Virus record (IMG/VR): IMGVR_UViG_3300003691_000008
Location: 1-51,849 of that record
Direction: 5' to 3' (one strand)
DNA: 51,849 nt
Source of the DNA: a virus
Numbering within the stretch: the stretch's first letter is position 1; each line of letters opens with the position of its first letter. Made by a program: the position numbers and the translations under genes. The notes under the pieces were generated by a model. It had not been told where the DNA came from, made no database searches, and saw nothing but the letters and a program-made list of their open reading frames with translations. This document shows positions 16,104 through 23,531 of this stretch, one piece after another.

Positions 16104-16591
16104 TATTTAGCTCCTTGAGAGAACATATCAAATTCTTCTTGCGGCATTTCGGCAACCTTCACATTACGTTGCTGATATGCCAAATCTTGCATCAGCACTT
16201 TAATGCCATCTATTGCCTCTTGTGCTGTGCATTCGCCTTGGTTTGCTTCAATAATTTTGGCAACTACCTTAGCCATGTATAACTGCAATTCATTCAAATC
16301 TTTATGCTCTGCCTTGCGACCAGTTGGTGCAGGTACTAACAAGAACCCTTGGCTTTGAGCAAGGTATTGGGTAACAAAGTTAATACCGCAGGCTTCTTCA
16401 AACGCTATCACCTTGTTTACCGGCATGGTTGCATCGCCCAACCACTTGTATAAACAATCAGGGCTTACCCCTAATCGGTCACCAATACGTTGCACACTTT
16501 GCTGCTTTTTTTCTTTGCCATGGTCTTTAGCTAAGTTAAGCGCCTTAACCATAGAATGCGGAACAAGGCGGTTCCAATATGTCTTAGTCAT
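16103..16591 (-). CDS. Helix-turn-helix early regulator (CII-like)
   Basis: About 162 residues from MTKTYWNRLVPHSM. Residues 34-62 (QQSVQRIGDRLGVSPDCLYKWLGDATMPVN) form a helix-turn-helix; the rest is helical. General build resembles phage CII-like regulators that read early promoters. The in-frame extension to 16612 lacks a better start, and the ATG at 16589-16591 overlaps the end of the upstream ORF, so coupling is likely. Confidence 0.65.
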   Translation of the reverse strand: MTKTYWNRLVPHSMVKALNLAKDHGKEKKQQSVQRIGDRLGVSPDCLYKWLGDATMPVNKVIAFEEACGINFVTQYLAQSQGFLLVPAPTGRKAEHKDLNELQLYMAKVVAKIIEANQGECTAQEAIDGIKVLMQDLAYQQRNVKVAEMPQEEFDMFSQGAK

Positions 16592-16925
16592 TAGAAATGA
16601 CTCCTTGATCACGTTTCCAAAAATGTAGTTCGTTTTGCTCTATACAACCCAACAGCGCTGAGTCTAAGCTGTAATCAATCACTTGAAACGACAGGACACA
16701 GGCATCATGCATAACCAAACGAATACGGGTAGTAATACGTTTAACATTACCTTTAGTATTACTAATGAAGAATTTGGCATCATTAGAGCTTTGTTCGAAC
16801 TGTTGGTTAAATTGCCCAACCACATTCGGTACGACACAATTGCTTGGGCCATTGAGAGAAAGGACCCCACCATGTTGAAGCTCAAGGCGTTGTGCCAATG
16901 TTTGGGCTTGACTGGTTATATTCAT
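16584..16925 (-). CDS. Small early phage protein, unknown
   Basis: A 113-aa protein with no recognised motif. The C-terminal half is beta-rich (KRITTRIRLVMHDACVLSFQVIDYS). It lies between the Ner-like gene and the CII-like regulator and overlaps the latter, so it is most likely real and part of the early operon. A plus-strand ORF overlaps it (16683-17030) but runs against the operon. Confidence 0.5.
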   Translation of the reverse strand: MNITSQAQTLAQRLELQHGGVLSLNGPSNCVVPNVVGQFNQQFEQSSNDAKFFISNTKGNVKRITTRIRLVMHDACVLSFQVIDYSLDSALLGCIEQNELHFWKRDQGVISND

Positions 16926-16977
16926 TATTATTTTTTAACCCCTGATAAATTTAGACAATCGTTGTTTACACCCAAAA

Positions 16978-17247
16978 CTAAGAGGCTAAACGTAGTTGAA
17001 GAGCCTCAATACGTTCTTGGCGTGAGGTAGCAAGATGTTGTTCATCGAGGTAGCCCGGCACATCAGGAAATACTTTTTCAATAGGCAGTTCAAGCGCAGC
17101 AGAAATAGCGGTGGCAACGCGTAGGCTGTTAGTTAAACGTTTAACTACCTGCTGAACATTGACGGGGGAGCAATTCAATGCGGCGGCAATCATAGACAGT
17201 GAATAGCCTTTTTTACGTAATTCGCTTTTAATTGTTTCTCGATCCAT
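16978..17247 (-). CDS. ner: Ner-like DNA-binding regulator
   Basis: An 89-aa protein. RETIKSELRKKGYSLSMIAAALNCSPVNVQQVV and SLRVATAISAALELPIEKVFPD match the Ner/Nlp family (Mu Ner, Nlp/SfsB). In Mu, Ner is the first early gene product and turns down both repressor and early transcription after lytic entry. It is the first gene of the leftward operon, directly facing the rightward repressor gene across about 115 bp, exactly the expected switch layout. Confidence 0.85.
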   Translation of the reverse strand: MDRETIKSELRKKGYSLSMIAAALNCSPVNVQQVVKRLTNSLRVATAISAALELPIEKVFPDVPGYLDEQHLATSRQERIEALQLRLAS

Positions 17248-17256
17248 AGTAGACTC

Positions 17257-17276
17257 GCTTAGTTATGCTTAGTTGG
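17257..17276. promoter_or_regulatory. 10-bp tandem GCTTAGTTAT/GCTTAGTTGG before ner
   Basis: Two 10-bp direct repeats, one helical turn apart, 10 bp upstream of the ner start codon. The TTAGTT word recurs in GGTTAGTAG (17289-17297) and GGGTTAGTG (17313-17321). Likely operator units for Ner or the repressor in the switch region. Confidence 0.45.
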
Positions 17277-17323
17277 TGCTAGGCATTGGTTAGTAGTTCT
17301 TTTATTAAGTTGGGGTTAGTGTA

Positions 17324-17341
17324 GGTGACATATATGTCACC
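17324..17341. promoter_or_regulatory. 18-bp perfect palindromic operator
   Basis: GGTGACATATATGTCACC is fully symmetric and lies 21 bp before the repressor start, with a half site TATGACAC at 17353-17360. Palindromes of this size between divergent repressor and early genes are normally repressor binding sites. Confidence 0.7.
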
Positions 17342-17362
17342 GTCAACACTTTTATATGACAC

Positions 17363-17788
17363 ATGTTGCTATATAACAGATTGAAAAACGACCGGATGCG
17401 CTTAAAGGTAAGCCAAGAGCGCTTCTCTATCGTGTGCGGTGTTTCAAAAAGAACGTATATGCGTTGGGAAAAAGAGGTTGCGATTCCTGCCGACAAGCTT
17501 TCATTACTAGTGAATGAAGGGCTTGATGTTCAATATGTGGTCACTGGCGTACGATCACAAAACTTGAGCGAGATAACACATAAACCACAACGTCGTCATT
17601 TTGATTTTGAAGGAAAACTGAAAAAAATAATTTGTATTTTAGAAGAAGAGCTTGATGCTCAAGGGTTAGAGCTAGACCCCGAGCCTAAAGCACAAGTCAT
17701 TGAAGGCTTATTGATGCAGGCAATAATAAACGAAGAGCAACCTACCAAAGAAAATGTATTGCCATTTTTAAAGGTGGTTGGGTTGTAA
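17363..17788 (+). CDS. CI-like phage repressor (XRE helix-turn-helix)
   Basis: A 141-aa protein. Residues 4-50 (YNRLKNDRMRLKVSQERFSIVCGVSKRTYMRWEKEVAIP) form an XRE-type helix-turn-helix; the C-terminal part (residues 75-130) is helical and probably dimerises. There is no S24 protease domain, so induction would not be by RecA-driven self-cleavage of this protein. The start at ATG 17363 has no clear Shine-Dalgarno and may be leaderless or poorly translated; a later ATG (17396) would cut into the first helix. The first gene of the rightward lysogenic block. Confidence 0.75.
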   Translation: MLLYNRLKNDRMRLKVSQERFSIVCGVSKRTYMRWEKEVAIPADKLSLLVNEGLDVQYVVTGVRSQNLSEITHKPQRRHFDFEGKLKKIICILEEELDAQGLELDPEPKAQVIEGLLMQAIINEEQPTKENVLPFLKVVGL

Positions 17789-17819
17789 CCATTGGATAAT
17801 TAAGATGTAAGGTGTACCA

Positions 17820-18293
17820 ATGACAGAAAAAAATGACATGGAATTTAGGGAACAGGTCAAGCAAGGGTTAAAGCAAGTAAAACCAAGGCAAGGTCGAAGT
17901 CAAAGTAAAGCAGAATCAATACAGCAACCAAACAACATAAGCCAGGTTATTTCTGGAAACAACAATGTAACCTCACTTTTCGGGGGATCAGATAATAATA
18001 TCAATGTCGGCAGTTTTAATTACAAGCCCATATTCAACTATGGCTACCGTGAACCACCACTTGCTTTGGCATCTCAAGAACAAGCGGCTCAACTGCGCAG
18101 CTTACTTGAAGCTGCTGCTGACTGGGAAGAACGTGTGTGCAATCATCCAAAAACCTATACCCAATTATGTGCAGAGCTGAAAGAAAAATTTAAGTTCGTA
18201 CTTTTTGAAACATTACCTGAAGAACAATTTGAGCATGCTATTGCTTACCTAGAGCGAATTATTGGGCGTTTGGCACTAAGTCAAACAACTTAA
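17820..18293 (+). CDS. ORF6C-domain-like phage protein
   Basis: A 157-aa protein. The N-terminal third is low complexity and Asn/Gln/Ser-rich (NNISQVISGNNNVTSLFGG). The C-terminal 75 residues, including YTQLCAELKEKFKFVLFETLPEEQFEHAIAYLERI, resemble the ORF6C domain found at the C-terminus of phage antirepressors and related regulators. No Bro or KilA-N DNA-binding domain is seen. It follows the repressor by 31 bp and may modulate it, or be the remnant of an antirepressor. Confidence 0.6.
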   Translation: MTEKNDMEFREQVKQGLKQVKPRQGRSQSKAESIQQPNNISQVISGNNNVTSLFGGSDNNINVGSFNYKPIFNYGYREPPLALASQEQAAQLRSLLEAAADWEERVCNHPKTYTQLCAELKEKFKFVLFETLPEEQFEHAIAYLERIIGRLALSQTT

Positions 18294-18319
18294 ACACATC
18301 AAGTTACAAGGAAATTAAA

Positions 18320-18877
18320 ATGAAATACTTTTCAATTGTAATGACTCTAATAATGCTTGTGGGTTGCTCATCCTCAGATAAGGCGCTTGAACTAGGTTAT
18401 GTTCTTACTCAAGATGAATTTAAGGACTTTAAACGTTACTCTATGCCACGAGCTGGAAACCTAGAAGGTGGAAATGCTCTTTCTTTCAATACAGTTGAGC
18501 TGGAAATTTATGCTGCTATAGAAAATAAAAAAATAGGTTTGGCGCTAGCAATCATTTTAACAGACGATAGTTGGGTTTTTATTCAGTCGGGAAAGTCACT
18601 GATACTCATGGTTGATGGTGAAAAGGTGCATTTATCCAGCCCTAGAGGCTCTGCTAATTTTAGAAAAGTGATAGGAAGAAGAATAAAAGAAGAAGCCCAT
18701 TACCCTATAACAACTGAACAAATAAAAAAACTAGCATATGCCAAAGAAATAAAAATTAGAATTTATGGCAGTAACGGATATGTAAGTCGTCAGTTTAATC
18801 AAGAATACTTTGCTTCAGTGAAAGGTTTTTATGAAAAGTTTATTTTGAAAAATGGAATTAAAACTATTTCAAAATGA
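18320..18877 (+). CDS. Predicted lipoprotein in the lysogenic block
   Basis: A 185-aa protein with a signal peptide and lipobox (IVMTLIMLVGC, Cys at 16; SSSD after it favours outer-membrane sorting). The mature part is mixed alpha/beta. It is transcribed with the repressor and therefore probably expressed in the lysogen. Prophage lipoproteins in this position often alter the cell surface or block superinfection; that function is inference. The start has GGAAATTAAA upstream. Confidence 0.65.
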   Translation: MKYFSIVMTLIMLVGCSSSDKALELGYVLTQDEFKDFKRYSMPRAGNLEGGNALSFNTVELEIYAAIENKKIGLALAIILTDDSWVFIQSGKSLILMVDGEKVHLSSPRGSANFRKVIGRRIKEEAHYPITTEQIKKLAYAKEIKIRIYGSNGYVSRQFNQEYFASVKGFYEKFILKNGIKTISK

Positions 18878-18960
18878 TTCATATAAGGAAAATATATCAT
18901 AGGAGTAACGCCATCCTTGGCCTCCTTGCTAGATGTATGACTAAAGATTAGAACAATAAT

Positions 18961-18987
18961 AAACAAAAGCAAGCATGGGCTTGTTTT
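18961..18987. terminator. Possible weak terminator between lipoprotein and three-gene cargo
   Basis: AAAGCAAGC/GGCTTGTTTT can fold with G-U pairing across a short loop and ends in T4. It would separate the repressor transcript from the 19025-21165 genes and suggests these have their own promoter in 18878-19024, which I could not define. Confidence 0.3.
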
Positions 18988-19024
18988 CAGTAAAAACAAA
19001 AGATTAAGAAATAAAGGGAAAATA

Positions 19025-20092
19025 ATGACACCAGTAGAACTTTTAGAGCATTGTGAAAAACGCATTCCTTTTAATACTATGCGCAGCATTTTAAAGGGTA
19101 AAGATATGCCTACTCATGGAGGTTGGTCTAAAACAGTGAGTGCCTATAAAGATAAGTTAGAGGAAGATCCAAACTTTGAAAGTAAAGTGATGTCATTAGA
19201 AAGCACATATAAGCATTATCTTCTAGCGGGTGATAAAGTTGTTTCTATTTATAAAGTAACTGATGATATTACTGATGCTATGTTACGTTTTACAAATGCC
19301 TTTGATATTAATAACGTTAGAAAAGAAGACTGTGTTTATGAAGATGACTATCCCTTTCCTGTTAAAGATCTTACCGGGATAAATTCTGATGTAGAAATTG
19401 TTTACAGTAAAAGTATTAATGGCAAGTTAACCCTTGGCTTTTGTTCAACCAGAAAAATAGAAGAGCATGTAAAAGTTGCTATTGAAGAATTGGACACCAA
19501 TACCCAAGCCAGTTTTTCTGATTATACAGAGCTGTTTGGTACTAAACGTTATCGAAGACAGTTATTTGACTTTGTTGTTATTGATACGATTAATAATTAC
19601 GTTGAGTATCGAATTGACGCTTCCAATGGTCTGTCAGTTAAAGATATAGAAAAGTCATTATCACGTGTAAAAGCTACTTTTTTAACTATGCTGCATGGCA
19701 CTGATGTTGATGAGCATAAATTACTAGCGCATAACTTGTACCCTAAAATAGGTACTTTATATGATAGTAATGAAGGACGTGTATGTGAGCTATCTTTTAC
19801 CGTTGACAGCGGTGGTACCTTTAATGAAAGAATGAGAGGGACCACTGTAGATATACGTAATGAAGAGTTTCACAGTGCTGGTATGCGAGCGGTAGAAAAG
19901 ATTAATACTTATAAAATTGCCGTACGATGGCCTGTAGATGCAAATAATGAAGAAAATAAATTAGAGCTAGAATTACTGCTTAATAGCAGTATGAACGAAA
20001 CCTATAATACAAGACCCACACTGTTTAGTGCATCTATCTTAAAGTGCTATACTGTAGATCAATATAATGCACTTTTAGACAAAATATTATAA
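19025..20092 (+). CDS. Unknown protein, first gene of prophage cargo triad
   Basis: A 355-aa protein I do not recognise. Start ATG 19025 has AAGGGA 7 nt upstream. The first 50 residues are helical (ELLEHCEKRIPFNTMRSILKGKDMP); the middle (residues 85-250) is mixed and includes YTELFGTKRYRRQLFDFVVID; the end is beta-rich (TYKIAVRWP, KLELELLLN). No nucleotide-binding or catalytic signature is evident. It lies 9 bp before the next gene and in one run with a PD-(D/E)XK nuclease gene. In this prophage position (between repressor and lysis genes) defence and exclusion genes are typical, so a sensor or specificity role is plausible. Confidence 0.6.
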   Translation: MTPVELLEHCEKRIPFNTMRSILKGKDMPTHGGWSKTVSAYKDKLEEDPNFESKVMSLESTYKHYLLAGDKVVSIYKVTDDITDAMLRFTNAFDINNVRKEDCVYEDDYPFPVKDLTGINSDVEIVYSKSINGKLTLGFCSTRKIEEHVKVAIEELDTNTQASFSDYTELFGTKRYRRQLFDFVVIDTINNYVEYRIDASNGLSVKDIEKSLSRVKATFLTMLHGTDVDEHKLLAHNLYPKIGTLYDSNEGRVCELSFTVDSGGTFNERMRGTTVDIRNEEFHSAGMRAVEKINTYKIAVRWPVDANNEENKLELELLLNSSMNETYNTRPTLFSASILKCYTVDQYNALLDKIL

Positions 20093-20101
20093 TATAAAAA
20101 C

Positions 20102-20509
20102 ATGTTTATTATCGATAATGTCATTGAACAGGCTTCAGCAGACTTGCCCAATAAAGAACTTTATAGGGCATGTTTTAATGTGTGTGAATATATTAAAAAT
20201 ACTAAACCATCATTACTTCAGCATATTAACTACTCTACGCTATATACAGCGTCTAAAGCTGAAAATACCGAGCTACTACTTCAAACCATTCAATACCTAA
20301 CCGGCGGTAGAACGCAGGTTCTTGACTCGGCTTATGAGCTTTTTTATGGTGATTTTCCTATTCAAATAGAAAAGTCTTATTTAGCTGAAGCAGATAGAGA
20401 TGGTGTATTTATACACCCTGAAACAGGTGAAACAATAGATAACTACCAATCTTTCATAGAAGTCTATTTTAAGCTTTCTGATAAAGTATCTAAGGCTTGG
20501 AATCTGTGA
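20102..20509 (+). CDS. Unknown small protein, second gene of cargo triad
   Basis: A 135-aa, mostly helical protein (ELYRACFNVCEYIKNTKPSLLQHINYSTLY). The C-terminal half carries an acidic stretch (AEADRDGVFIHPETGETIDNYQSF). No family is recognised. The start at ATG 20102 lacks a good Shine-Dalgarno. The stop (TGA 20507-20509) is interlaced with the GTG start of the nuclease gene, so the two are translationally coupled and probably act together, for example as an inhibitor or adaptor of the nuclease. Confidence 0.55.
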   Translation: MFIIDNVIEQASADLPNKELYRACFNVCEYIKNTKPSLLQHINYSTLYTASKAENTELLLQTIQYLTGGRTQVLDSAYELFYGDFPIQIEKSYLAEADRDGVFIHPETGETIDNYQSFIEVYFKLSDKVSKAWNL

Positions 20510-21165
20510 GTAGAGAAGAAGAAATAGGAAAGCTAACTTTAGCAACACTCCAATTATCGTCAGCTAATGATCCTTTGATAAAAAGTATCTACAAAAAATT
20601 GCTTGTTCATGATTACAATTCTTTTGTTGATTACGTAGAGGATGAATTATCTACTTGTATTCAGCAACTAGAGTCCAACCCAGAACACCATTGTAATAAA
20701 GGGGAAGATGAGGTCACTATTTCTCTTCGGGATATGTTAGTGATGAAAGGAGTAGATGCGGAACATGATGTACAGCATGGTGGTCATGTGGATTTGTTTA
20801 TTAAGCAAGCCTCTTGGAAGTATCATGCTGAAGCTAAAATTTACAAAGGTAACGTTAATAGTTATGAAGGTTGGCTGCAATTAACCACGCGCTATGCATC
20901 AGGCAACCCTTGTAATAAAGGCTGTATTTTATTGTACCTCCAAGAACACGCTGGCACACTGGATGTGATGAAAGGCTGGAAAGTACATGTTGAAGATAAA
21001 GTTGACGATATAAGTGTTAATTTTTGTGGAAAAAACCCTTTAGCTTTAGTGTCTACCCATACATTGTTAAGAACAGGTTTGCCTTACCATATTAGGCATC
21101 TACCAGTATCATTATATTTTAAACCTTTAGATAAAAGCGGTCGAAATAGCAAGAAGTACAATTAG
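20506..21165 (+). CDS. PD-(D/E)XK-type nuclease, third gene of cargo triad
   Basis: About 219 residues from GTG 20506, which overlaps the previous stop as GTGA and has AAGG 9-10 nt upstream; a TTG at 20497 is a worse choice. The core reads GGHVDLFI (D96) then KYHAEAKIY (E109-x-K111), with E66 or E68 (GEDEVTISL) on the preceding helix and EGWLQLTTRY afterwards: the order E...D...ExK...Q of PD-(D/E)XK restriction-like nucleases. The N-terminal 60 residues are helical. The active-site set looks intact. Likely a DNA-cleaving effector; it could also be a simple restriction endonuclease, but there is no methylase in the neighbourhood. Confidence 0.65.
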   Translation: MSREEEIGKLTLATLQLSSANDPLIKSIYKKLLVHDYNSFVDYVEDELSTCIQQLESNPEHHCNKGEDEVTISLRDMLVMKGVDAEHDVQHGGHVDLFIKQASWKYHAEAKIYKGNVNSYEGWLQLTTRYASGNPCNKGCILLYLQEHAGTLDVMKGWKVHVEDKVDDISVNFCGKNPLALVSTHTLLRTGLPYHIRHLPVSLYFKPLDKSGRNSKKYN

Positions 21166-21184
21166 TAAGAAGAGCTTTATTTTT

Positions 21185-21237
21185 ACTAACTCAGGTTAAT
21201 ATTACCTAGCCCCACATGCTGTCACTCTGGCAGCATG
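21185..21237 (+). promoter_or_regulatory. Late leader 1: conserved element plus start-codon hairpin
   Basis: The first 19 bp (ACTAACTCAGGTTAATATT) are identical to 30312-30330 and the spacing to the ATG is 50 bp in both. TAAC and GTTA form a small dyad and TAATAT is a plausible -10. The 3' part, ATGCTG (21217-21222)...CAGCAT (21231-21236), folds into a hairpin that contains the ATG. Probably a Mor-activated late promoter with a structured leader. Confidence 0.7.
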
Positions 21238-21852
21238 AAAAAATTAAACTCCCAACTCGCAACACTCACTGTCTCAATACGAAACAGTATTCCTAAAAAC
21301 GCCTTGCGCGCCATTGAATTAATCCTTGGTGTTGAGGGCGGCAACGTTAACGACCCTGACGACCATGGCGGTAAAACCAATTTCGGTATCTCTGATTTAC
21401 GTGACGGTAAAGAAGATGGCTTAATTGATATTAACCTTGATGGCATTGGTGACGTTGACCCTGAAAACCTAACCCGTGACCAAGCCATTGTTATTTTCTT
21501 TACCGACTACTGGTTAGCCAATAAGTGTGACCAGCTGCCCGAACCCATTGCGTTTATCATCTTTGATATTGCAGTTAACCAAAGTGCGGCATTTGCCCGC
21601 AAAAGCTTACAGCGCATCATAGGTGCAAAACCTGATGGTTTCATCGGTAAAAAAACCCTTAAGTCCCTGCAAAATGCAGACATAACCGATGTAATGCATG
21701 AGCTAACCAAGCGCCGTAGCCTACGTTACGCCAAAAAAGTCAAAGGCAATCCCACGCAAATAAAATACCTCAGCGGCTGGTTAGACCGTGCCTTTACTGT
21801 TTGGTATGAAGCCCATCACCTTTATATTTTTGGTGACAACAATGCCAAATAG
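21235..21852 (+). CDS. Endolysin, GH108 N-acetylmuramidase
   Basis: A 205-aa protein. The catalytic region LGVEGGNVNDPDDHGGKTNFGIS (residues 31-53, with E34 as general acid) is the glycoside hydrolase 108 signature, and TDYWLANKCDQLP plus the C-terminal peptidoglycan-binding part (IIGAKPDGFIGKKTLKSL) completes the family layout. It cleaves the glycan strands of peptidoglycan at the end of infection. No signal peptide is obvious, so release would rely on the holin (here at the far end of the late region, 46459). The first gene of the rightward late block. Confidence 0.88.
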   Translation: MKKLNSQLATLTVSIRNSIPKNALRAIELILGVEGGNVNDPDDHGGKTNFGISDLRDGKEDGLIDINLDGIGDVDPENLTRDQAIVIFFTDYWLANKCDQLPEPIAFIIFDIAVNQSAAFARKSLQRIIGAKPDGFIGKKTLKSLQNADITDVMHELTKRRSLRYAKKVKGNPTQIKYLSGWLDRAFTVWYEAHHLYIFGDNNAK

Positions 21853-22087
21853 AACCCAACACAATAAGTTAACGGCCACTCAAAATCGCCACAGGCTTGG
21901 CCGCCATGCCCGATTACGTGCTGAAGTGGCTTACGCCCTTCATAGCACACCTATTCAGTATGCCTGCATTTACCGACGTATAGAGCAAGCCAACCAGTTT
22001 AAGCGCGGCTGGAATAGCGTTACTGACATAGATATTGATGTAGCTGTTAAACGAACACAAATAGAGGAGATACACCATGAGTCGTAA
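21842..22087 (+). CDS. Small basic phage protein, unknown
   Basis: 81 residues from ATG 21842 (MPNRTQHNKLTATQN), preceded by GGTGA and overlapping the endolysin stop. A longer in-frame extension to 21788 lies inside the endolysin gene and is unlikely. Basic N-terminus, helical middle with Arg-rich stretch. The position after the endolysin may suggest a lysis accessory role, but no membrane segment is present. Confidence 0.55.
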   Translation: MPNRTQHNKLTATQNRHRLGRHARLRAEVAYALHSTPIQYACIYRRIEQANQFKRGWNSVTDIDIDVAVKRTQIEEIHHES

Positions 22088-22451
22088 ACAAGTTTTACCC
22101 GTTTTTATCGGTGAGGTTTTTACTTGCTGGTTGCCAAGAGAGCCGCGAAAAATGAAGTTAACACAAGACTTCTCTTTTATTGATAAACGCGGAGTCACTT
22201 GGCTGGCCCCAGCAGGTGCAATTATTGACGGTGCAAGTATCCCACGAACTTTCTGGGGTGTTATCGGCACACCGTTCTTTGGTCATTATCGCAGAGCAAG
22301 CGTTATCCATGATGTTTATTGTGTCAACAAAAGCCGACCACATAAGCAAGTTCACCGTATGTTTTACGATGCTATTAGAGCTGATGGTGTTGGAAAATAT
22401 AAAGCAAAATTAATGTACTTTGCCCTAAAAGTTGGAGCACCAAAATGGTAA
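22077..22451 (+). CDS. DUF1353 phage protein
   Basis: A 124-aa protein. The stretch FIDKRGVTWLAPAGAIIDGASIPRTFWGVIGTP and ASVIHDVYC are the conserved core of DUF1353, a small family common in phage lysis or tail-end regions. The function is not established. The conserved His/Asp (IHD) and Asp (IIDGAS) could be catalytic or metal-binding. It overlaps both neighbours, so it is translated from the late transcript. Confidence 0.8.
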   Translation: MSRKQVLPVFIGEVFTCWLPREPRKMKLTQDFSFIDKRGVTWLAPAGAIIDGASIPRTFWGVIGTPFFGHYRRASVIHDVYCVNKSRPHKQVHRMFYDAIRADGVGKYKAKLMYFALKVGAPKW

Positions 22452-22699
22452 ACGCAAAACTGAAAGTCAAAATAGTATTAACTGTCATTGTCTTAATGGC
22501 TTTAGCACTGAGCGCTTGCTCAAACTATCAATTTGGTGATGTATCTAGCATTTATTGTGGCTCTACTAACCGAGAAATACGCGCTGAAATCAAACTGACA
22601 CTTCAAGACAACGGTATTGATATTGGCGTTGATTACTGTGCCAGTGTCGGTTTGGTTGATGCGCTTGTATTAGCGCCAATGAGAAATAAAAAGCCGTAA
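22445..22699 (+). CDS. Small lipoprotein in the lysis region
   Basis: An 84-aa protein with a signal peptide and lipobox (LMALALSAC, Cys at 25). The mature part is about 60 residues with two more Cys. Position next to the endolysin suggests an Rz1-like outer-membrane spanin subunit, but it lacks the proline-rich tract usual for Rz1, so that remains a guess. Confidence 0.55.
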   Translation: MVNAKLKVKIVLTVIVLMALALSACSNYQFGDVSSIYCGSTNREIRAEIKLTLQDNGIDIGVDYCASVGLVDALVLAPMRNKKP

Positions 22700-22716
22700 C
22701 CGGAAAGGATAATACT

Positions 22717-22947
22717 TTGGACATTACAGACAGAGCAAGTGCCGCTGAAGCATTAGATCGTGAACAAGCATTAGCTGCAAATAAGCCCGTAATTGAAAAG
22801 CCTGTTGAATTTCATGGCCACCGTTATTGCAAAGACTGCAGCTGTGAATTAACCACACAGCGTTTGCTAGTAGTACCAACAGCGGTGCGATGTGTTACGT
22901 GCCAAACATGCAGTGAGCATTTAGCTAAACAGTTCAGGAGTCGTTAG
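22717..22947 (+). CDS. TraR/DksA-like zinc-finger protein
   Basis: A 76-aa protein with a TTG start at 22717, decided by the strong GGAAAGGA at 22702-22709. It opens MDITDRASAAEALDREQAL, as phage TraR/DksA proteins do. It carries a four-Cys finger (CKDCSC..., then CVTCQTC, residues 38-66). Such proteins bind RNA polymerase through the secondary channel and mimic DksA with ppGpp. It could retune host transcription during the late phase. Confidence 0.85.
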   Translation: MDITDRASAAEALDREQALAANKPVIEKPVEFHGHRYCKDCSCELTTQRLLVVPTAVRCVTCQTCSEHLAKQFRSR

Positions 22948-22949
22948 TG

Positions 22950-23231
22950 ATGGATTGGCTTTTAAAATACTGGCCTATATTGTTTTGCTCTTTCAACTTT
23001 GTCGGCGTGTTGATTATTTGGTCTTTGCATAAAACCTACGCAAAAACCGAAGCAGTAACAGAGCTTGATAAACGACAAACAATCACTGAAAAACAACTGT
23101 CAGAAATGGACACACATAGCATAGAACTACAGCTTAAAGAGCTTAAAGGTGAATTTGACGGCATGAATCGCCTACTCAATCGCGCCGCAAATCAGCTTGA
23201 CATGTTAGTAGAAAACGAACTTAAGGGATAA
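22950..23231 (+). CDS. DUF2730-type phage membrane protein
   Basis: 93 residues. One N-terminal membrane helix (residues 8-25, YWPILFCSFNFVGVLIIWSL) is followed by a coiled coil (KRQTITEKQLSEMD and following). DUF2730 proteins occur at this place in Mu-like phages, just before the terminase genes. A GTG at 22947 is an alternative start overlapping the previous stop; AGGAG at 22935-22939 suits either. It may be an inner-membrane spanin-like protein given helix plus coiled coil, but the family role is unproven. Confidence 0.7.
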   Translation: MDWLLKYWPILFCSFNFVGVLIIWSLHKTYAKTEAVTELDKRQTITEKQLSEMDTHSIELQLKELKGEFDGMNRLLNRAANQLDMLVENELKG

Positions 23232-23234
23232 ACG

Positions 23235-23522
23235 ATGGCACTTCAAGATATACAAAATGAGCATACGCGGCGGTCTATTTTACTTGCCTTAGCAGCGCTT
23301 AATTACACCAGTAATGACAGTGTAATTAAAGACTCTTGCGAGTTGTTCGGTAATGCAATGAGCAGCGACCAGGTACGAACGCAATTGGGTTGGTTAGCTG
23401 AACAAGGCTTAGTCACTATTGAGCGTAAAACCAGTTACATGATTGCTACGCTAACCAGTCGTGGTCAAGACGTTGCCAATGGCCGTAGCTTTGTCGATGG
23501 CGTTAAACGCCCAAGCGCTTAG
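23235..23522 (+). CDS. Winged-helix phage protein (VpaChn25_0724-type)
   Basis: A 95-aa protein. RRSILLALAALNY... and SSDQVRTQLGWLAEQGLVTIERKTSYMIATLTSRGQDVANGR have the helix-turn-helix plus wing of an ArsR-like fold. Small proteins of this type lie just before the terminase genes in Mu-like phages. Likely structural or regulatory for packaging, not proven. Confidence 0.7.
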   Translation: MALQDIQNEHTRRSILLALAALNYTSNDSVIKDSCELFGNAMSSDQVRTQLGWLAEQGLVTIERKTSYMIATLTSRGQDVANGRSFVDGVKRPSA

Positions 23523-23531
23523 GAGAACATC

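Noticed and set aside
16683-17030. Plus-strand ORF of 115 aa over the early operon
   Set aside because: It is antisense to two operon genes (16584-16925 and the Ner-like gene), has no recognised motif and no Shine-Dalgarno, so it looks like a frame shadow.
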